Shown in pieces: positions 1-10,688 of a stretch of DNA of 64,000 bases; position 1 is the stretch's first letter, and every line of letters begins with the position of its first letter. Source of the stretch: Prinsepia uniflora (lineage: Eukaryota; Streptophyta; Magnoliopsida; Rosales; Rosaceae); NCBI GenBank assembly GCA_032719365.1, contig CM064867.1:61316136-61380135 (forward strand), written 5' to 3'. The notes below the pieces were generated by a model. It was not told the DNA's origin and ran no database searches. It was given only the letters and a program-made list of their open reading frames with translations. The position numbers were made by a program, and so were the translations under genes.

Positions 1-105
1 CGGTTATTGTCTTGATTTTTCTTAAAAAGTTACTGGGTAATTTTGTTTGTGTTATTTTCTTGATTTTTCTTAAAAATTCCTTTTTCCTTTTGACTTGTGT
101 TCCAG

Positions 106-1648
106 GGATGAGAGTGCAAGGGCAATTACCCATTTCTTCGGTTAGGAGAGTGCGGGCTAAATCTTATTTTGCCAGTTCTGACATTGAAGCTAAAAAGGAG
201 GTAGGTTTCCATCTCTACTTGCTTTTGTTAGTTCTTTTTCTGGTTTTCCTTGTGTTATTACCATGTCAAGAATATTTTCATTTCCATTTATTTCTCCAGT
301 ATACTGCGGTTGACGCATGTGAACATATATTAATGAATGAACATCAGGAAGTTATGCTGGCCGAATACAAAATGGATTTGAAATCTGAAGACAACCAGAT
401 CACAAACAGTAGTGATTGTCAGAAATCAGATGGGTCATCTGTGTACAGACTTCAGCAGGTTAGTGCCATATCATCCTACCAAAATGAGTGCTTCGATCAT
501 GAAGAAAAAGGTTTTCTAGGTATTCGGGAAAAGTCTAAGAATTCCAGAGAAACTAGTAGCACTGGAAAATATCGAAAAGGCCACAATAATTTTCGGGAAC
601 TATTAATATCTGAAAATTTTGCTGAAGGAGAAAAGGGCCTAGAAAGTCCTGTGGTTGAGAAGACTCTGTATATTGATTCTATACATACTGTAAAATCTAC
701 GAATTCAAACACACATTCCTTAGATACAAAGGGCCTTATTATTGATTACAGAGGGAATGCTTTTGTGATTCCTGAGAAAAGTAATGGGGTGGAAGAAACC
801 CGTTCCGTTGTGTCTTCATTCCAAGATATTGAACAATTGGGTGATGGGACTGAAAAGGAAAAAGCGCAGTCTAATAGTTTGGAGTATCCTGACTCTAGTT
901 TCCTGTCATGTTCTGGAAGATTCAGTAAGGATGTGCTAACAGACATGAAAAATGATTCTATACTGGATGAGAATCTTATTCAGGCTTTTAGTAAATTGGC
1001 AAGCTTAAAAGTGGCTGACCAAGAGAGGTTCAGTTTAGGAAACGACCAGTTCGAGAAATCAGGTGATGAGGAAAATCTGGATGACCTTACTTCGGATTGT
1101 AGTACGTTGACTAGCAGAAAATTGGCTGATGAGAAGAAGATTGATTCCGAAACTCAACACTCCAGGAAATCTCATGGGCATCTTCAGAGTTCTATTACAT
1201 TGAGCAGCTCAAAAGTGGCCAACAAGGGGAAGATTGATTTAGAAAGTCACCGTCTTGTGATGTTTGATACCCAAGAAAATGCTGAGGGCTACAAAGCACG
1301 ACTGCCTCTTGGACTGCCTTTACCAAAATCTCCATCAGAGTCTTGGCTAAAGCGTACCTTACCCACTATTTCCTCCAGGAGTTCATCTTCACAGTCTAAT
1401 CTTGGTTCGCGGAGTTATACTAGCAATCATGCTTCCAAGAAATTCTCTTTTGATCCCAAGTGGGAGACAATTGTTAAAACTTCGAACACACACCATGGAC
1501 ATTTGCGGTTTTCTGAGGTAATTCCTATCAACTCTTGTTCACCTTCACTGCTTTAGTTTTAGCTGCTTACTGGGGTTTTTTTTTTATGGTACTCATATAA
1601 TCAATATGTAATTATCAGGAGCTTCTGACGCCTATACCAGAAGTTTAA
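106..1648 (+). CDS. Serine-rich plant protein of unknown function, 3' part of a spliced gene
   Basis: I read exons 106-200, 300-1517 and 1619-1648. Introns 201-299 and 1518-1618 have GT..AG ends, and another intron ends in AG at 104-105. The 99-nt intron has no stop and is phase 0, so a naive reading frame runs through it and creates a false hydrophobic segment (FHLYLLLLVLFLVF). From the Met at 108 the spliced product is 446 residues; the true start may lie upstream of the window. The protein is acidic and Ser/Glu/Lys-rich with no membrane segment. Its conserved-looking C-terminus has LPLPKSPSESWL, then KWETIVKTSN, and ends ELLTPIPEV from the last 10-codon exon. Similar C-terminal blocks occur in plant proteins of the TON1-recruiting-motif/ACI1 kind, but I recall this only weakly, so the family and function stay open. 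It is the only host gene here that looks intact. Confidence 0.75.
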
Positions 1649-1825
1649 AGTGTGGAAATTTTATCAGAAGGTCACTCTTTTCACTCTATAAACATTTACC
1701 TTTGGTGGAATCAAAGCCCACTCTTTCACTTTACTCTCAAGTTCGTACATAACGGATACTGTACATCAACAAGACCCTTTTCTTGTCCTATAACTTTCTT
1801 GTAAATCTCATCGTTATATATTTCA

Positions 1826-1831
1826 AATAAA
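1826..1831 (+). terminator. Poly(A) signal AATAAA of the first gene
   Basis: AATAAA lies about 180 bases after the spliced stop codon in T-rich sequence, the normal position for a plant near-upstream element. The 3' UTR would span about 1649-1855. Confidence 0.5.
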
Positions 1832-1855
1832 GTTTTGTTATTTTAATTAAGTTTG

Positions 1856-2410
1856 CTGCTTCGATGGAGTCCTTGTGTAAATCTCAGTCATGGCTGTATA
1901 TTTTTTGTTTTAAATATTTTTTCTGATGGAAGGAATTTGATGCCCTTTGAGCCATGTGGAAATATTTGTCTTGCATTTCTTAACTTATTGGTTTCCTAGT
2001 CTCAATACGAATTTGTTTCTATAATTTGTTTTTTAATTAATATATTGGGGATGAAGATTACAATACATACGTATATATATGGGGATTAATTTTTAGACCC
2101 GAAATGTCTCAGAAAAGAAATATTATTCAACCGTTTATTATATAAGTGACTATTTACAAATGATTTTAGTAAGTGGAATTGGCCACAATGGAGAGCTTCA
2201 ATCTTTGATTTAACCCCGTTTTGAATTTTATTTTATTCTTACCTGATAGGTCGAAAATGCCGCTCAATTAACACTATATAACAAACGTACCGACAAAATT
2301 TGCTCTTTGTAATTTCAGATTTCATCTTGATAGTATAAAGACTGTACCAACGGATGTATCATGACATTTAAGGCTTTGTTTGGATGTGTTTTAGATCAGA
2401 AACACAAGGG
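1856..2410. other. AT-rich intergenic sequence
   Basis: No convincing coding signal is seen. The stretch 2292-2345 resembles 34859-34915 (both contain GATTTCATCTTGATAGTAT), so it belongs to some dispersed repeat. A hAT/MITE-like edge (GGCTTTGTTTGGATG) is near 2373. Confidence 0.4.
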
Positions 2411-2522
2411 CTTAAGGTTGGGTTTTAAGAAGCACTTTGTTGATACTTCATTTCAAAAGTGTAGCGCTTAAGGTTGGGTTTTAAGAAACCCTTTATTGAT
2501 ACTTCATTTCAAAAGTGTTTCT
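2411..2522. repeat. 56-bp tandem duplication followed by a poly(A) tract
   Basis: The unit starting CTTAAGGTTGGG occurs at 2411-2466 and again at 2467-2522 with a few changes. It is followed by about 20 A residues at 2523-2542. It may be the inside of a hAT-like MITE; no clean terminal repeats were found. Confidence 0.7.
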
Positions 2523-2564
2523 AAAAAAAAAAAAAAAAAAAAGGAAACACTTGTTTTCTTATAG

Positions 2565-2781
2565 CTTATTATTTAAAATGCACCTAAATCAAGTCAGTAA
2601 TTCTTAATATGCACCAGGAATCGAATTTTGCTTTAATGTGCAATCGAGATAGGTATACCGTCAAAAACGTTGCACCCTTTAATGGATAATTTATTTAACG
2701 CCGTCCAGAATATTTATATGGAAGGGTAGTTTAGTCATTTTAGTCCTAATTACATCTTCCTCCATCTTCGTGCTGCATCTT
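2565..2781 (+). repeat. Left terminal inverted repeat of the Pack-MULE-like element
   Basis: It matches the reverse complement of 4241-4455 nearly throughout. Shared blocks include AAAATGCACCTA, TTCTTAATATGCACCAGGAA, GGATAATTTATTTAACGCC and TTTAGTCATTTTAGTC. Scattered substitutions show the insertion is not recent. Confidence 0.85.
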
Positions 2782-2954
2782 CTTCCTTAAAGCATCTTCT
2801 TCCTTAAAAAAAACCCAGCAAGTCAGGAACCGATCTATCTTCCCTTAAAAAACAGATGGGAAAGATCAGTTTTTCCGGGCAGATCAAAGAGTATTGGAAC
2901 TCCATTGCGTCCTGCTCTCGATCCTAGTAAAATCTCAGCTTGATGAAGAGCTCC

Positions 2955-3320
2955 ACTTCTGAAATCTGTCATTCAAAGCGTCCTCCTCCAATCGCGAGCC
3001 TTCCGTACTCATCACTGATAACAGAACATCCTCCTCTGGGCTCCAATCCTTTGCTTCCAATGACCATGCTCTCTCAAGCTCCATCGAGGTCGACATCGTC
3101 ACTGAAGCTGAGCTTAGAGAGAATGGATTCTGTAGCACGCGACACACCAAGCTTATCTGCACCATCGGCCCTGCTACATCCGGCTTCGACCAGCTCGGGT
3201 CGCTCCCTGTCGGTGGCATGAGAGTCGCTCGTATCAATATGTGTCATGACACTCGCTAGTGGCACCACGAGGTCATCCAACGTGCAAAAGTCGAAAAGTC
3301 GCTCGCTGTCGGTCAGCTAA
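2955..3320 (+). pseudogene. Captured fragment of plastidial pyruvate kinase alpha (N-terminal part)
   Basis: The frame containing 3048-3250 reads SSSIEVDIVTEAELRENGF, then TKLICTIGPATSG, then GGMRVARINMCHDTR. This is the start of the plastid pyruvate kinase alpha catalytic core (phosphoenolpyruvate to pyruvate in plastid fatty-acid-supplying glycolysis), preceded by a Ser-rich transit-peptide-like part. A TAG stop (about 3256-3258) follows DTR where the enzyme normally continues with E/D-WH, and another stop lies upstream near 2950. Only about 100 of some 590 residues are present, with none of the later active-site or C-terminal domains. It is cargo of the surrounding element and cannot make an enzyme. 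Confidence 0.8.
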
Positions 3321-3324
3321 CATT

Positions 3325-4240
3325 TTCTTTCTTCTGATTGTTTCAGTTTCCTTTGATGTCCAAAAGTCGAAAGTTTCACAACCTTATCACAGAGCAAGAG
3401 ACAAACCCATCACAACCCCACCAACAAATTGAAAACGAAGATGAGAACGATGACGAAATCGAAGAAGTCCAGTGCCAAATCGCCCTCGCTGACTTCCCTG
3501 GCGGCTCCGATACCTTCGAAATAGCAGCCAAGTTCTGCTATGGCGTCAAGATCGATTTGAGCTCCTCTAATGTCGCACCTTTACGCTGCGCCGGTGAGTA
3601 TCTAGAGATGACGGTAGAGTACTCAGAAGACAACCTCATTTCCAAAACGGTGAGGTTTCTCTCTCTATCTGTGTTCAATAGCTTCAAGGAGTCGCTCAAA
3701 GCTCTCAAGTCCTGCGAACAAGTAATGCCTCTTGCAGAGACTTTGGGGATTACCCAGAGGTGCATCGACTCCATCGCTTCCCGGGCCACGTCAGCCGATC
3801 CCACCCTGTTTGGTTTGCCTGTTACTGATGGACTGAATGCGAATTCGAATGTGATTTCTTCTACCTCTTCCAAACAGCAGATTTTGTGGAATGGGATCGA
3901 TACCGGTGGAGGAAGAAGAAGAGGCAAACATGGAGATTCCTGGGTTGAAGATTTGGTAGTTTTGAGCTTGCCTTTCTTCAAGCGATTGATTTTGGCCATG
4001 AAATCTGGAGATCTAAGCTTGGAAATGGTGGAGATTTGTTTGATGCATTACGCTAAGAAGTACATTTCTGGCATTTCAAGAACGCCTCAAAAGCCTTCAT
4101 CACATTGTTGCCACTGCCGCCGCCGTACCGTCGTCTTTAGCTTCAGAGAGTCAACAGAGAGAGCTTTTGGAGACGATCATCTCCAATCTTCCGTTAGAGA
4201 AGAGCTCCAGACCTTCCACCGCCTCTTGATTCCTCGAGAT
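3325..4240 (+). pseudogene. Captured fragment of an NPH3/RPT2-like BTB gene, frameshifted
   Basis: A captured intron tail (pyrimidine tract and TTTCAG at 3341-3346) precedes the exon, which begins FPLMSKSRKFH, the usual second exon of the BTB part. The frame continues through FEIAAKFCYGVKIDL, LRCAGEYLEMT, EYSEDNLISKT, PLAETLGITQRCIDSIASRA, then into the NPH3 domain (WVEDLVVLSLPFFKRLILAMK, MHYAKKYISGI). After KPSSH the family sequence continues in another frame (SESQQRELLETIISNLPLEK at about 4142-4203), so a frameshift has occurred. The rest of the NPH3 domain is missing and the open frame runs into the right TIR. NPH3-like proteins act as substrate adaptors for CUL3 ubiquitin ligases in phototropin and auxin signalling; this copy lacks the first BTB exon. 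A TTG-initiated chimeric frame of 315 codons (3338-4285) stays open and could be translated if transcribed. Confidence 0.82.
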
Positions 4241-4455
4241 GCAGCAAGAAGACGAGGGATGAAGATGCAATTAAGACTAAAATGACTAAAATACCCTTCT
4301 ATATAAATATCCTATATGGCGTTAAATAAATTATCCGTTAAATGGTGCAACGTTTTTTATGGTGTATCTATCTCTAGTGCATACTGAGGCAAAATTTGGT
4401 TCCTGGTGCATATTAAGAATTGTTAACTTGTTCTAGGTGCATTTTAAGTAATAAG
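4241..4455 (-). repeat. Right terminal inverted repeat of the Pack-MULE-like element
   Basis: It is the inverted partner of 2565-2781. The last codons of the chimeric frame (DAARRRGMKMQ) are encoded by this repeat, not by the NPH3 parent. Confidence 0.85.
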
Positions 4456-4548
4456 TTTTTTTTTAATGAAACTTTCAGTATTTCAATAACTAGCCTCACT
4501 GTGGGCATCTCTGCGCCCGCGCGAGGCCTTTCAGTGCGCTCCGCACGC

Positions 4549-4852
4549 TATTTTTTGTTACCTAAGATTACGTTATTTCCTATTTACAATTCTCAAGTAT
4601 AAAAATAACTAAATCATATAATAAAATTGGATCATGTACAAACTAAATTTACATAACAAATATGTCTAGCTGGAGAGATTTTGAATGTATGGATTTTTTT
4701 TTATGTAAAGGAAAATTCAAAATCTCCCTAGTTAGGCATATTTGTTATGTAAATTTAGTTTGTACATGATCCAATTTTATTATATGATTTAGTCATTTTT
4801 ATACTTAAAAATTGTAAATAGGAAATAACGTAATCTCGGGTAACGAAAAATG
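4549..4852. mobile_element. Fold-back MITE
   Basis: Two arms of about 130 bp (4549-4680 and 4720-4852) are nearly perfect reverse complements around a T-rich loop of about 40 bp. Shared blocks include GATTACGTTATTTCC, AATTGGATCATGTACAAAC and TTTACATAACAAATATG. There is no coding capacity, and the family and target duplication were not resolved. A short GC-rich patch (4500-4548) abuts the left arm. Confidence 0.8.
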
Positions 4853-5905
4853 GCTCTTATTTTCTTGAACATTAGTTAAAAAGAAATTTAAAATTGATAA
4901 TAATTTTTTTTTACCTCAATCCTGTGCCTTATTTTCTTGACGAAAGCATGACGACGATGCCTGTAAAATTGTCCAAAATTGAAGGATAAAATTTATCGCT
5001 GTAGGGTTAATTATTTTATTATCAAAATTCATTGTAAGGTACACAAACAGAAAATTATTATAAAATGATGGCATATAAAAAATTAACCATCTTTCATTTG
5101 TCCAAAAAGAAATATATTTATTATTAAATTTAAAATGGATAAATATATAAACTCAACATTACATTTATTCTTAGATGTTAAAATATACAAAATTCAAGAA
5201 CCCTATTACCTACAAACTTATCCCCCTTTAAGACTACAACACATTACATTTATTCTTGGATGTGCCCTGTTTCTGTCACTCTGGCCTTATACAAAGTTGT
5301 CGTGTACAAAGTCTTCTCATCAGTTTCTAATTTCTTCACTTTGGCCTTATATAAAGCTGTTGTATCCTTCTGTACCATCCCTTTATCATCTTCCGGACCT
5401 TCTTATTGAAGTCCACAAATGAAAATAAGCATGCAAGTGTGTGACAAAGAGGAAGATGAATTGACAAAACCACTAGCTTAATTCAATAACCAATAACTTA
5501 ATTCACATAACCCACAAAAACATTAGTGTACCCAGAGCTGTATTAGCAATGTGTATTGTAGAATAAAACCTCACAGCACAAATTGAAACAAATATAAAAA
5601 GAAGACGAAATAAAATTAACAGAGAAATTGAATGAATAAAAACATTCTAATTAGGATTAATGAAAAAGAAATTGACCTGTTCAAACGTCAACCCAACAAA
5701 ATATATGACAAAAACCTAATTGAAACGTATATATTTGTTAGAATTCTCCATTCAATCTATGAACCCAGTCATTAAGTGAAAAAAAACCCATAGGAAAATT
5801 GATGAATCCAGACCTAAATTCAAAAAACCCATAACTACATTGAAATAAAAAGATTGAAAATCCTTAAAAAAAAAAAACTCATACCTGAAGTCGGCGGCTG
5901 GAAGA
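4853..5905. other. AT-rich non-coding sequence
   Basis: No coding frame is convincing; the 95-codon frame at 5135-5422 is of biased composition and has no recognisable motif. On the minus strand a donor-like CTTCAG/GTATGAG lies at about 5877-5889, considered in the findings as a possible leader exon split by solo LTR A. Confidence 0.4.
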
Positions 5906-5910
5906 TGACG

Positions 5911-8791
5911 TGTCAGGACCCAACCCGGTATCACCCCGAAAACCAAGGTAAATCCTGCTCCCGTCTGACACCCCGACACAACACCAACGTAAACTACTAA
6001 AGTAACACAGTCAGACGCAGGAGAAACTATACACATCTCGAAGTCAAGTTTTACAGAGCATAGTTCTAAATACAAAAGAAAGATAACCGATGAACAGTAC
6101 ACGCACACGGAAAACTTAAAACACTCCGGGGTCGCTCTCGTAACTTCTATGCCTCAGAAGCTGCCTCGACGCCGGTACCCCGCTCTAGCTCCATGACCTG
6201 GAGGGCAATTTAAAACTAGAAAAGCATGAGTGGACCATAAATAAAAGAAAAGTTCCCAAAACCATTTTATAAGAAAACCGAGTTTGGCCTTCCGTTTTGA
6301 AATCACATGCATAACCCAGTTACCAAAAACAATTATAAATCACATGAAGACCATCATAAAAACATTTGCAGAATCAGTATAAAAACAGTTATGGAAATCA
6401 TGTCATAGGCATCATAAAATCTGTATCATAAAACATAAGTCTCAACCAATCATTATCCGATCAAACCTGCTGGAACTATCCGAGTCTTTAAACTCCCGAG
6501 TCTTTAAACTCAATCCAGGCCTCAATAATATCTGAGTCTTTAAACTCCCGACTCTTTAAACTCAACAGGCCTACGGGGGAAATATCAATATATCCGAGTC
6601 TTTAAACTCCCGAGTCTTTAAACTCAATCCGGGCCAGTCCCCCGTCAAATATAATCCGGGTCTTTAAACCCAATAACCAGATCCAGCAAATCCAATCAAA
6701 ACCATTTGAAAAACCATTTCTAAATCCTCATCCAAACCCGAATCCGAAATCACAGGTTCGAAGCCCTTCCGGCGTCCAGAACCGTCATTCCGAACCCAAA
6801 TCCGGAAATCCACTTTTCAACTTTAAAACCAAATTCCGCTTTCCAAAATCCGATTCTAAAACAAAAAACCTTAACCATCAAATCACGTTCCAAAATCCCT
6901 TTATAATCATGGAAAACCTTTTATCGTTTGAAATCCCAAATTAATAGTATCATAATCAAAAATAAAACCTTTCTCGTAAAACGTGCCAAAAACCGTAATT
7001 CCTCGAAAAACGTGCAATTAAGTAAAACAGTTATAGCCTATTCAAATAATCATGAAATCACATATAAAACCATAAAACAAGTAATTAGAAGCAGTCATGC
7101 ATGCTCAGTTATAGAGAAGGGGTCCACTCACAGTACCGAGCTCTCAATCGCGTCCCGAACGTCTCGTACATTCCTCAGCTTCCTCGGGAAATCCCGATCC
7201 TATCAACAATCACCGAAGTACGTTACTAACACATCTACGAAGGTCCACCTAATTTTCCCCAAAAATCCCCGGGTCTTAAACGTAAGGAACTGGTACCCTA
7301 AACCTTCACCTTCGCGGAACTAACCTCAAACGACGTCCGAACAACCCGAAACCAATTCCATTAGACTCGTCACAACACCTAGACCAAAAACCATGTTGAC
7401 TGTTTCCCCAAAAGCCGCCTCACGCGCCCCCACACTCCTCCCAAAGTGGCTGCGCGTGGGCCTCACGCGCTTGCTACAGTACCATCGTCTACCTTGAGTC
7501 GACCGGTTTGACTGTACTGAACCGGCGTTCCCGGTTCTCCGCCTTCCCGTCTCCGTTTCCTCTCCTTTCTTCACCATCCTCACCGTCAATCCTAAGCAAT
7601 CTAGTCCTCTCACTCAAACACCTCGACACAGCCCCTATGTCGTCGACTCAAGCTCGAACAAAACCCGAACCAGTCCCCTGTTTTCCCCTCCGGCTAACGA
7701 GGTCTTCCCCCGTCACGGTGTCGACCTTAAACCAATCCTAGGACCTTCCTAAGTCTCACCCAACTCACCAAAACCGTCGACTCACACCCAAAACCCACGA
7801 TTATGGGTTTGAAGCAAAACGGAAAAACAGAGTATTTGAATAGGAACGAGGAATTACCTGTGTTCCGGTCGCCGCCGTGAGCTCCGCTGGGGCTAGTCGA
7901 CTCTTCTCAATCCTCACAACACCACCACGGGTCCAATTTGGTGATGGGAGTACCACACAGCAGCACCACCACCCAACACCCTCTCTGTTTCTCGGAAACT
8001 CTACCCCTCACACGAGTTGCCCTCACTACTCACTCACTATCTCTCACTCGATCTCCAGTCTCTTATCCACTCACCAGAACACACAAACACTCCCTTCACT
8101 TGATCGATTTTCTCTCCAACTCACCCTCTGTTTCTCTTGTTCGAACACGACTACACACGGCTGCACAACTTAAACACACACCGTGCACGACCTAAAAGCC
8201 ACTACACACACTGCACGTGTCACCAATCCCATGGTCCATTTCCAAAAATATCCCCATCTCACTGTACACTTTTCCTGATCTGGTTGCACAAGGCCCAAAC
8301 AACCAAAAGACCAAAATGCCCTTCTTTGAACCCAAAATTACCATTTTACCCTTACCGTTTTAGACCCGTAACTTGCCCGTCCTAAGTCCGATGAATACGT
8401 GCCGCCTGTCGTTAAACTCAGGACGACAAGATCTACCTAACTATCCTAGGTCAATGTGTCAAAACCCGGTCGTACGAAAAGTCAACTTTTTCCCCTAGTT
8501 TAACCAAATTACGAAAGTGCCCTCAACCTTCCGAACATCATAACTTCCTCCTCGGATGTCGGAATCGGGCGTACCACCTGTCTACGAATTCGTGATATCC
8601 CAAACTACGTCACGGTCATTGGTCAAAGTGCATTTGACCTCCCAAACTAAAAGTCAACATTTTGCCCAACCTATGGGCAAAATCGTCATTCTACGCTAAC
8701 GACCCTATCGAGACCAACTAACCACCGATTAAGCTTCCTCATCCTTCACTAATCACCGTCTTAACCCTAATTCCCGGGACGGGTCGTTACA
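5911..8791 (-). mobile_element. Solo LTR A (Tekay/Del-like family)
   Basis: A 2881-bp LTR flanked by the exact 5-bp duplication TGACG (5906-5910 and 8792-8796). In element sense (minus strand) it starts TGTAACGACCCG and ends GGTCCTGACA-like. It has the family landmarks: a GCATGAGTGGACC box (6224), repeated GTCTTTAAACTC units (6483-6680), an RY box with GTCCACTCAC (7096, 7122), a CGCG-rich inverted repeat next to GCTACAGTA (7412-7482), and the conserved CGTACCACCTGTCTACG stretch (8570). No internal region or second LTR remains, so it arose by LTR-LTR recombination. Confidence 0.9.
6483..6680. repeat. Tandem near-palindromic GAGTCTTTAAACTC units in LTR A
   Basis: At least eight units of (G/C)AGTCTTTAAACTC or GGGTCTTTAAACCC occur in about 200 bp, several in back-to-back pairs. 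The same module sits at the equivalent place in LTRs B (14034-14240), F (41716-41960, inverted) and G (46806-47020). Confidence 0.85.
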
Positions 8792-9646
8792 TGACGGCAC
8801 TTATTCTTTCTGGCGATCGTTGAGGGCTCTCTTTTTCTCTCTGGCTCGCGCGCTCTCTCTATCTCTGAAGGCTCTCTCTTTCGCTCGTGCTCGCTCTGCA
8901 ATTCCTTTTTGTATGCTATTTACAGATATTTGCAGTTGATCTCCCACATATTTGGTCGCTGTTGCACGATCGAGCGATTGCTATTCGTGGAGGAGAGAGC
9001 AGTTGTTGTTCGTGGGAGTAGAGTGTTCGTGGAGGAGAGAGCAGTCGTGATTTTTTTTTTTGTTCGTGGCGGTACTAATAATAGAGATATCTTTATTTTT
9101 AGTTAGTAATACTCTAAATGCCCAAATTCACCATATTTTAATTATAATTTATTTTAATTTATTCATACTCTCATAAATCCCTCGAGGGTTTTTTCTATCA
9201 CCTTACCCGTCTCCCAAATAATATCAGAATAACTTTTGTGCGGCTGTCTCTTTCTTGCTTCTCAAGATATCATCTCTTCTTCTATTTTCAATTCATATTT
9301 TAAATAATAATTATTAGAATGATCATGGTTATTGAAATTGATTTGATCTTCACTTGAATTCAATTTTGAATTCATACTTTTTGGTGCGGATTATGAGGTA
9401 TTTTTTGCTTTGTTTTTCTATTTTGTTTCTTTTAGTTTGTTGTATTTTATGTTTTTCTGGTTCTAAACAGCGAACTAGAAATTTCCTTATCCACCTACCT
9501 GTTAGTAAACAACAATATAAGTTTAATTCTTACTAAATTTTTTTTTTATAATTGCTTTTATGTTTAAAATACTTCTTTAGAAATAAAAATACTTTTATGA
9601 GTGCAGTCCAAATATCAACTGTTTCTAAAAGCACTTTTCGTCCAAA

Positions 9647-10020
9647 TTTATGTAAGCTAGCTAAACACATAGCAAGCATAAGTGAACAAAAAAATTCTTT
9701 TAGTATTATTTTCCATGTATATTGTTATTTTTTACACGCTATACGATACAATGAGAGATTCGTATATATTTGATACATGTATAATTATGATGGAAATTGT
9801 GCCATTCTAGAGTTTTAATTGCTACAACGAAAAATGACGGAGATCATAATTGTATTGTATCTGATGATCATATTTATTAGACATGTATTGAATATCAATT
9901 TATATGGTTATTGAGTTTTGAGTGTTGGAATTTGAGGCTTAGGTTAAAGCCACATTTGAGTCTCATATCAGAAATGAAGAGTGTCATAATTGAAAAGTTT
10001 AGGATGTTTTAGAAAGTGGT
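9647..10020 (+). repeat. Dispersed repeat, copy 1
   Basis: It aligns with 36148-36508 over about 370 bp. Shared blocks include ATGTAAGCTAG, TATTGAATATCAATTTATAT, TTATTGAGTTTT and GGTTAA, and both end AAAGTGGT. No coding content; the class is unknown. Confidence 0.7.
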
Positions 10021-10143
10021 TCTCCTTCTACTCTCTAATTAACTCTCTTCCCACCGTTCTTCACACCTTCCTGTCGCCCTTTGGGCGGTCTACTTTTGTT
10101 TTCTCCATTTTTGGGGTTCTTTCCTCTACTCCATTCTTTGTCG

Positions 10144-10192
10144 TGGTTGCTCCATCTTTGTGGTGGTTGCTCCATCTTTGTGGTGGTTGCTC
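10144..10192. repeat. 20-bp tandem repeat, about 2.5 units
   Basis: The unit TGGTTGCTCCATCTTTGTGG is repeated without change and then decays. It is a local slippage repeat. Confidence 0.8.
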
Positions 10193-10380
10193 TTTACCTC
10201 ACCCATGTGAATTTTTTTTTCAGTGTACCTTTTCTATCCCTACTTCTGATTGAATGGCTCAAATCTCCTCCATATCCTCTTTTCTTCCACATACATCTCC
10301 TTATATTTCCTTTTACAACTCATTCACCATCCATATACTTTTCACCCAAAATCAAGAAACCCAAGAACCACTCATTAACC

Positions 10381-10688
10381 GTTCGTAGGTGCGCCACAGA
10401 ATGCGTTGACTTCCGGCTTAGAGCATCAGCCACCACATTGGCTTTTCCAGGGTGGTACTCAATCGTGCAATCATAATCCTTAATTAGCTCCAGCCACCGT
10501 CGTTGCCTCACATTCAAATCTTTCTGGGTGAACAAGTACTTCAGGCTCTTATGATCGGTGAACAGCCTGCAAGTCGCACCATACAAGTGATGTCTCCAAA
10601 ATTTCAGCGCATGCACGACAGCAGCTAACTCCAAGCCGTGCGTAGGATAATTGCGCTCATGCGGCTTCAACTGGCGCAACTAGCGCGA
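10381..10688 (-). pseudogene. RNase H fragment of element B
   Basis: The frame reads QLKPHERNYPTH, FTDHKSLKYLF, RRWLELIKDYD and ADALSRKS, the RNase H-like domain that follows RT in Ty3/gypsy polyproteins. A TAG at the YASR/QLK position separates it from RT. After AHLRTV the reading turns into unrelated residues (NEWFLGFLIL), which marks the truncation point near 10380. Confidence 0.85.

Larger units (their letters stand above)
2565..4455. mobile_element. Pack-MULE-like element carrying two host gene fragments
   Basis: The ends are long imperfect inverted repeats of about 215 bp. Between them lie pieces of two unrelated genes (pyruvate kinase and NPH3-like) and no transposase. The NPH3 piece retains the 3' end of an intron, so it was copied from genomic DNA rather than mRNA. 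That is the signature of Mutator-like gene capture. Both flanks are T-rich and no clean 9-bp target duplication could be defined, so the superfamily assignment is inferred from TIR length and cargo only. Confidence 0.72.
8797..10380. other. Non-coding sequence between solo LTR A and element B
   Basis: The first 110 bases are CT-rich (GA-rich on the minus strand), possibly a leader region. The rest is AT-rich with a MITE-like segment (9590-9680) and a dispersed repeat (9647-10020). No open frame here shows a protein motif. Confidence 0.45.

Noticed and set aside
6483..6680. Regular short repeats resembling a CRISPR array
   Set aside because: Units are near-palindromic, unevenly spaced, without unique spacers, and lie within a plant LTR.
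7326..8385. Several 77-98-codon frames in LTR A
   Set aside because: No motif, compositionally biased and not conserved in LTRs B or G.
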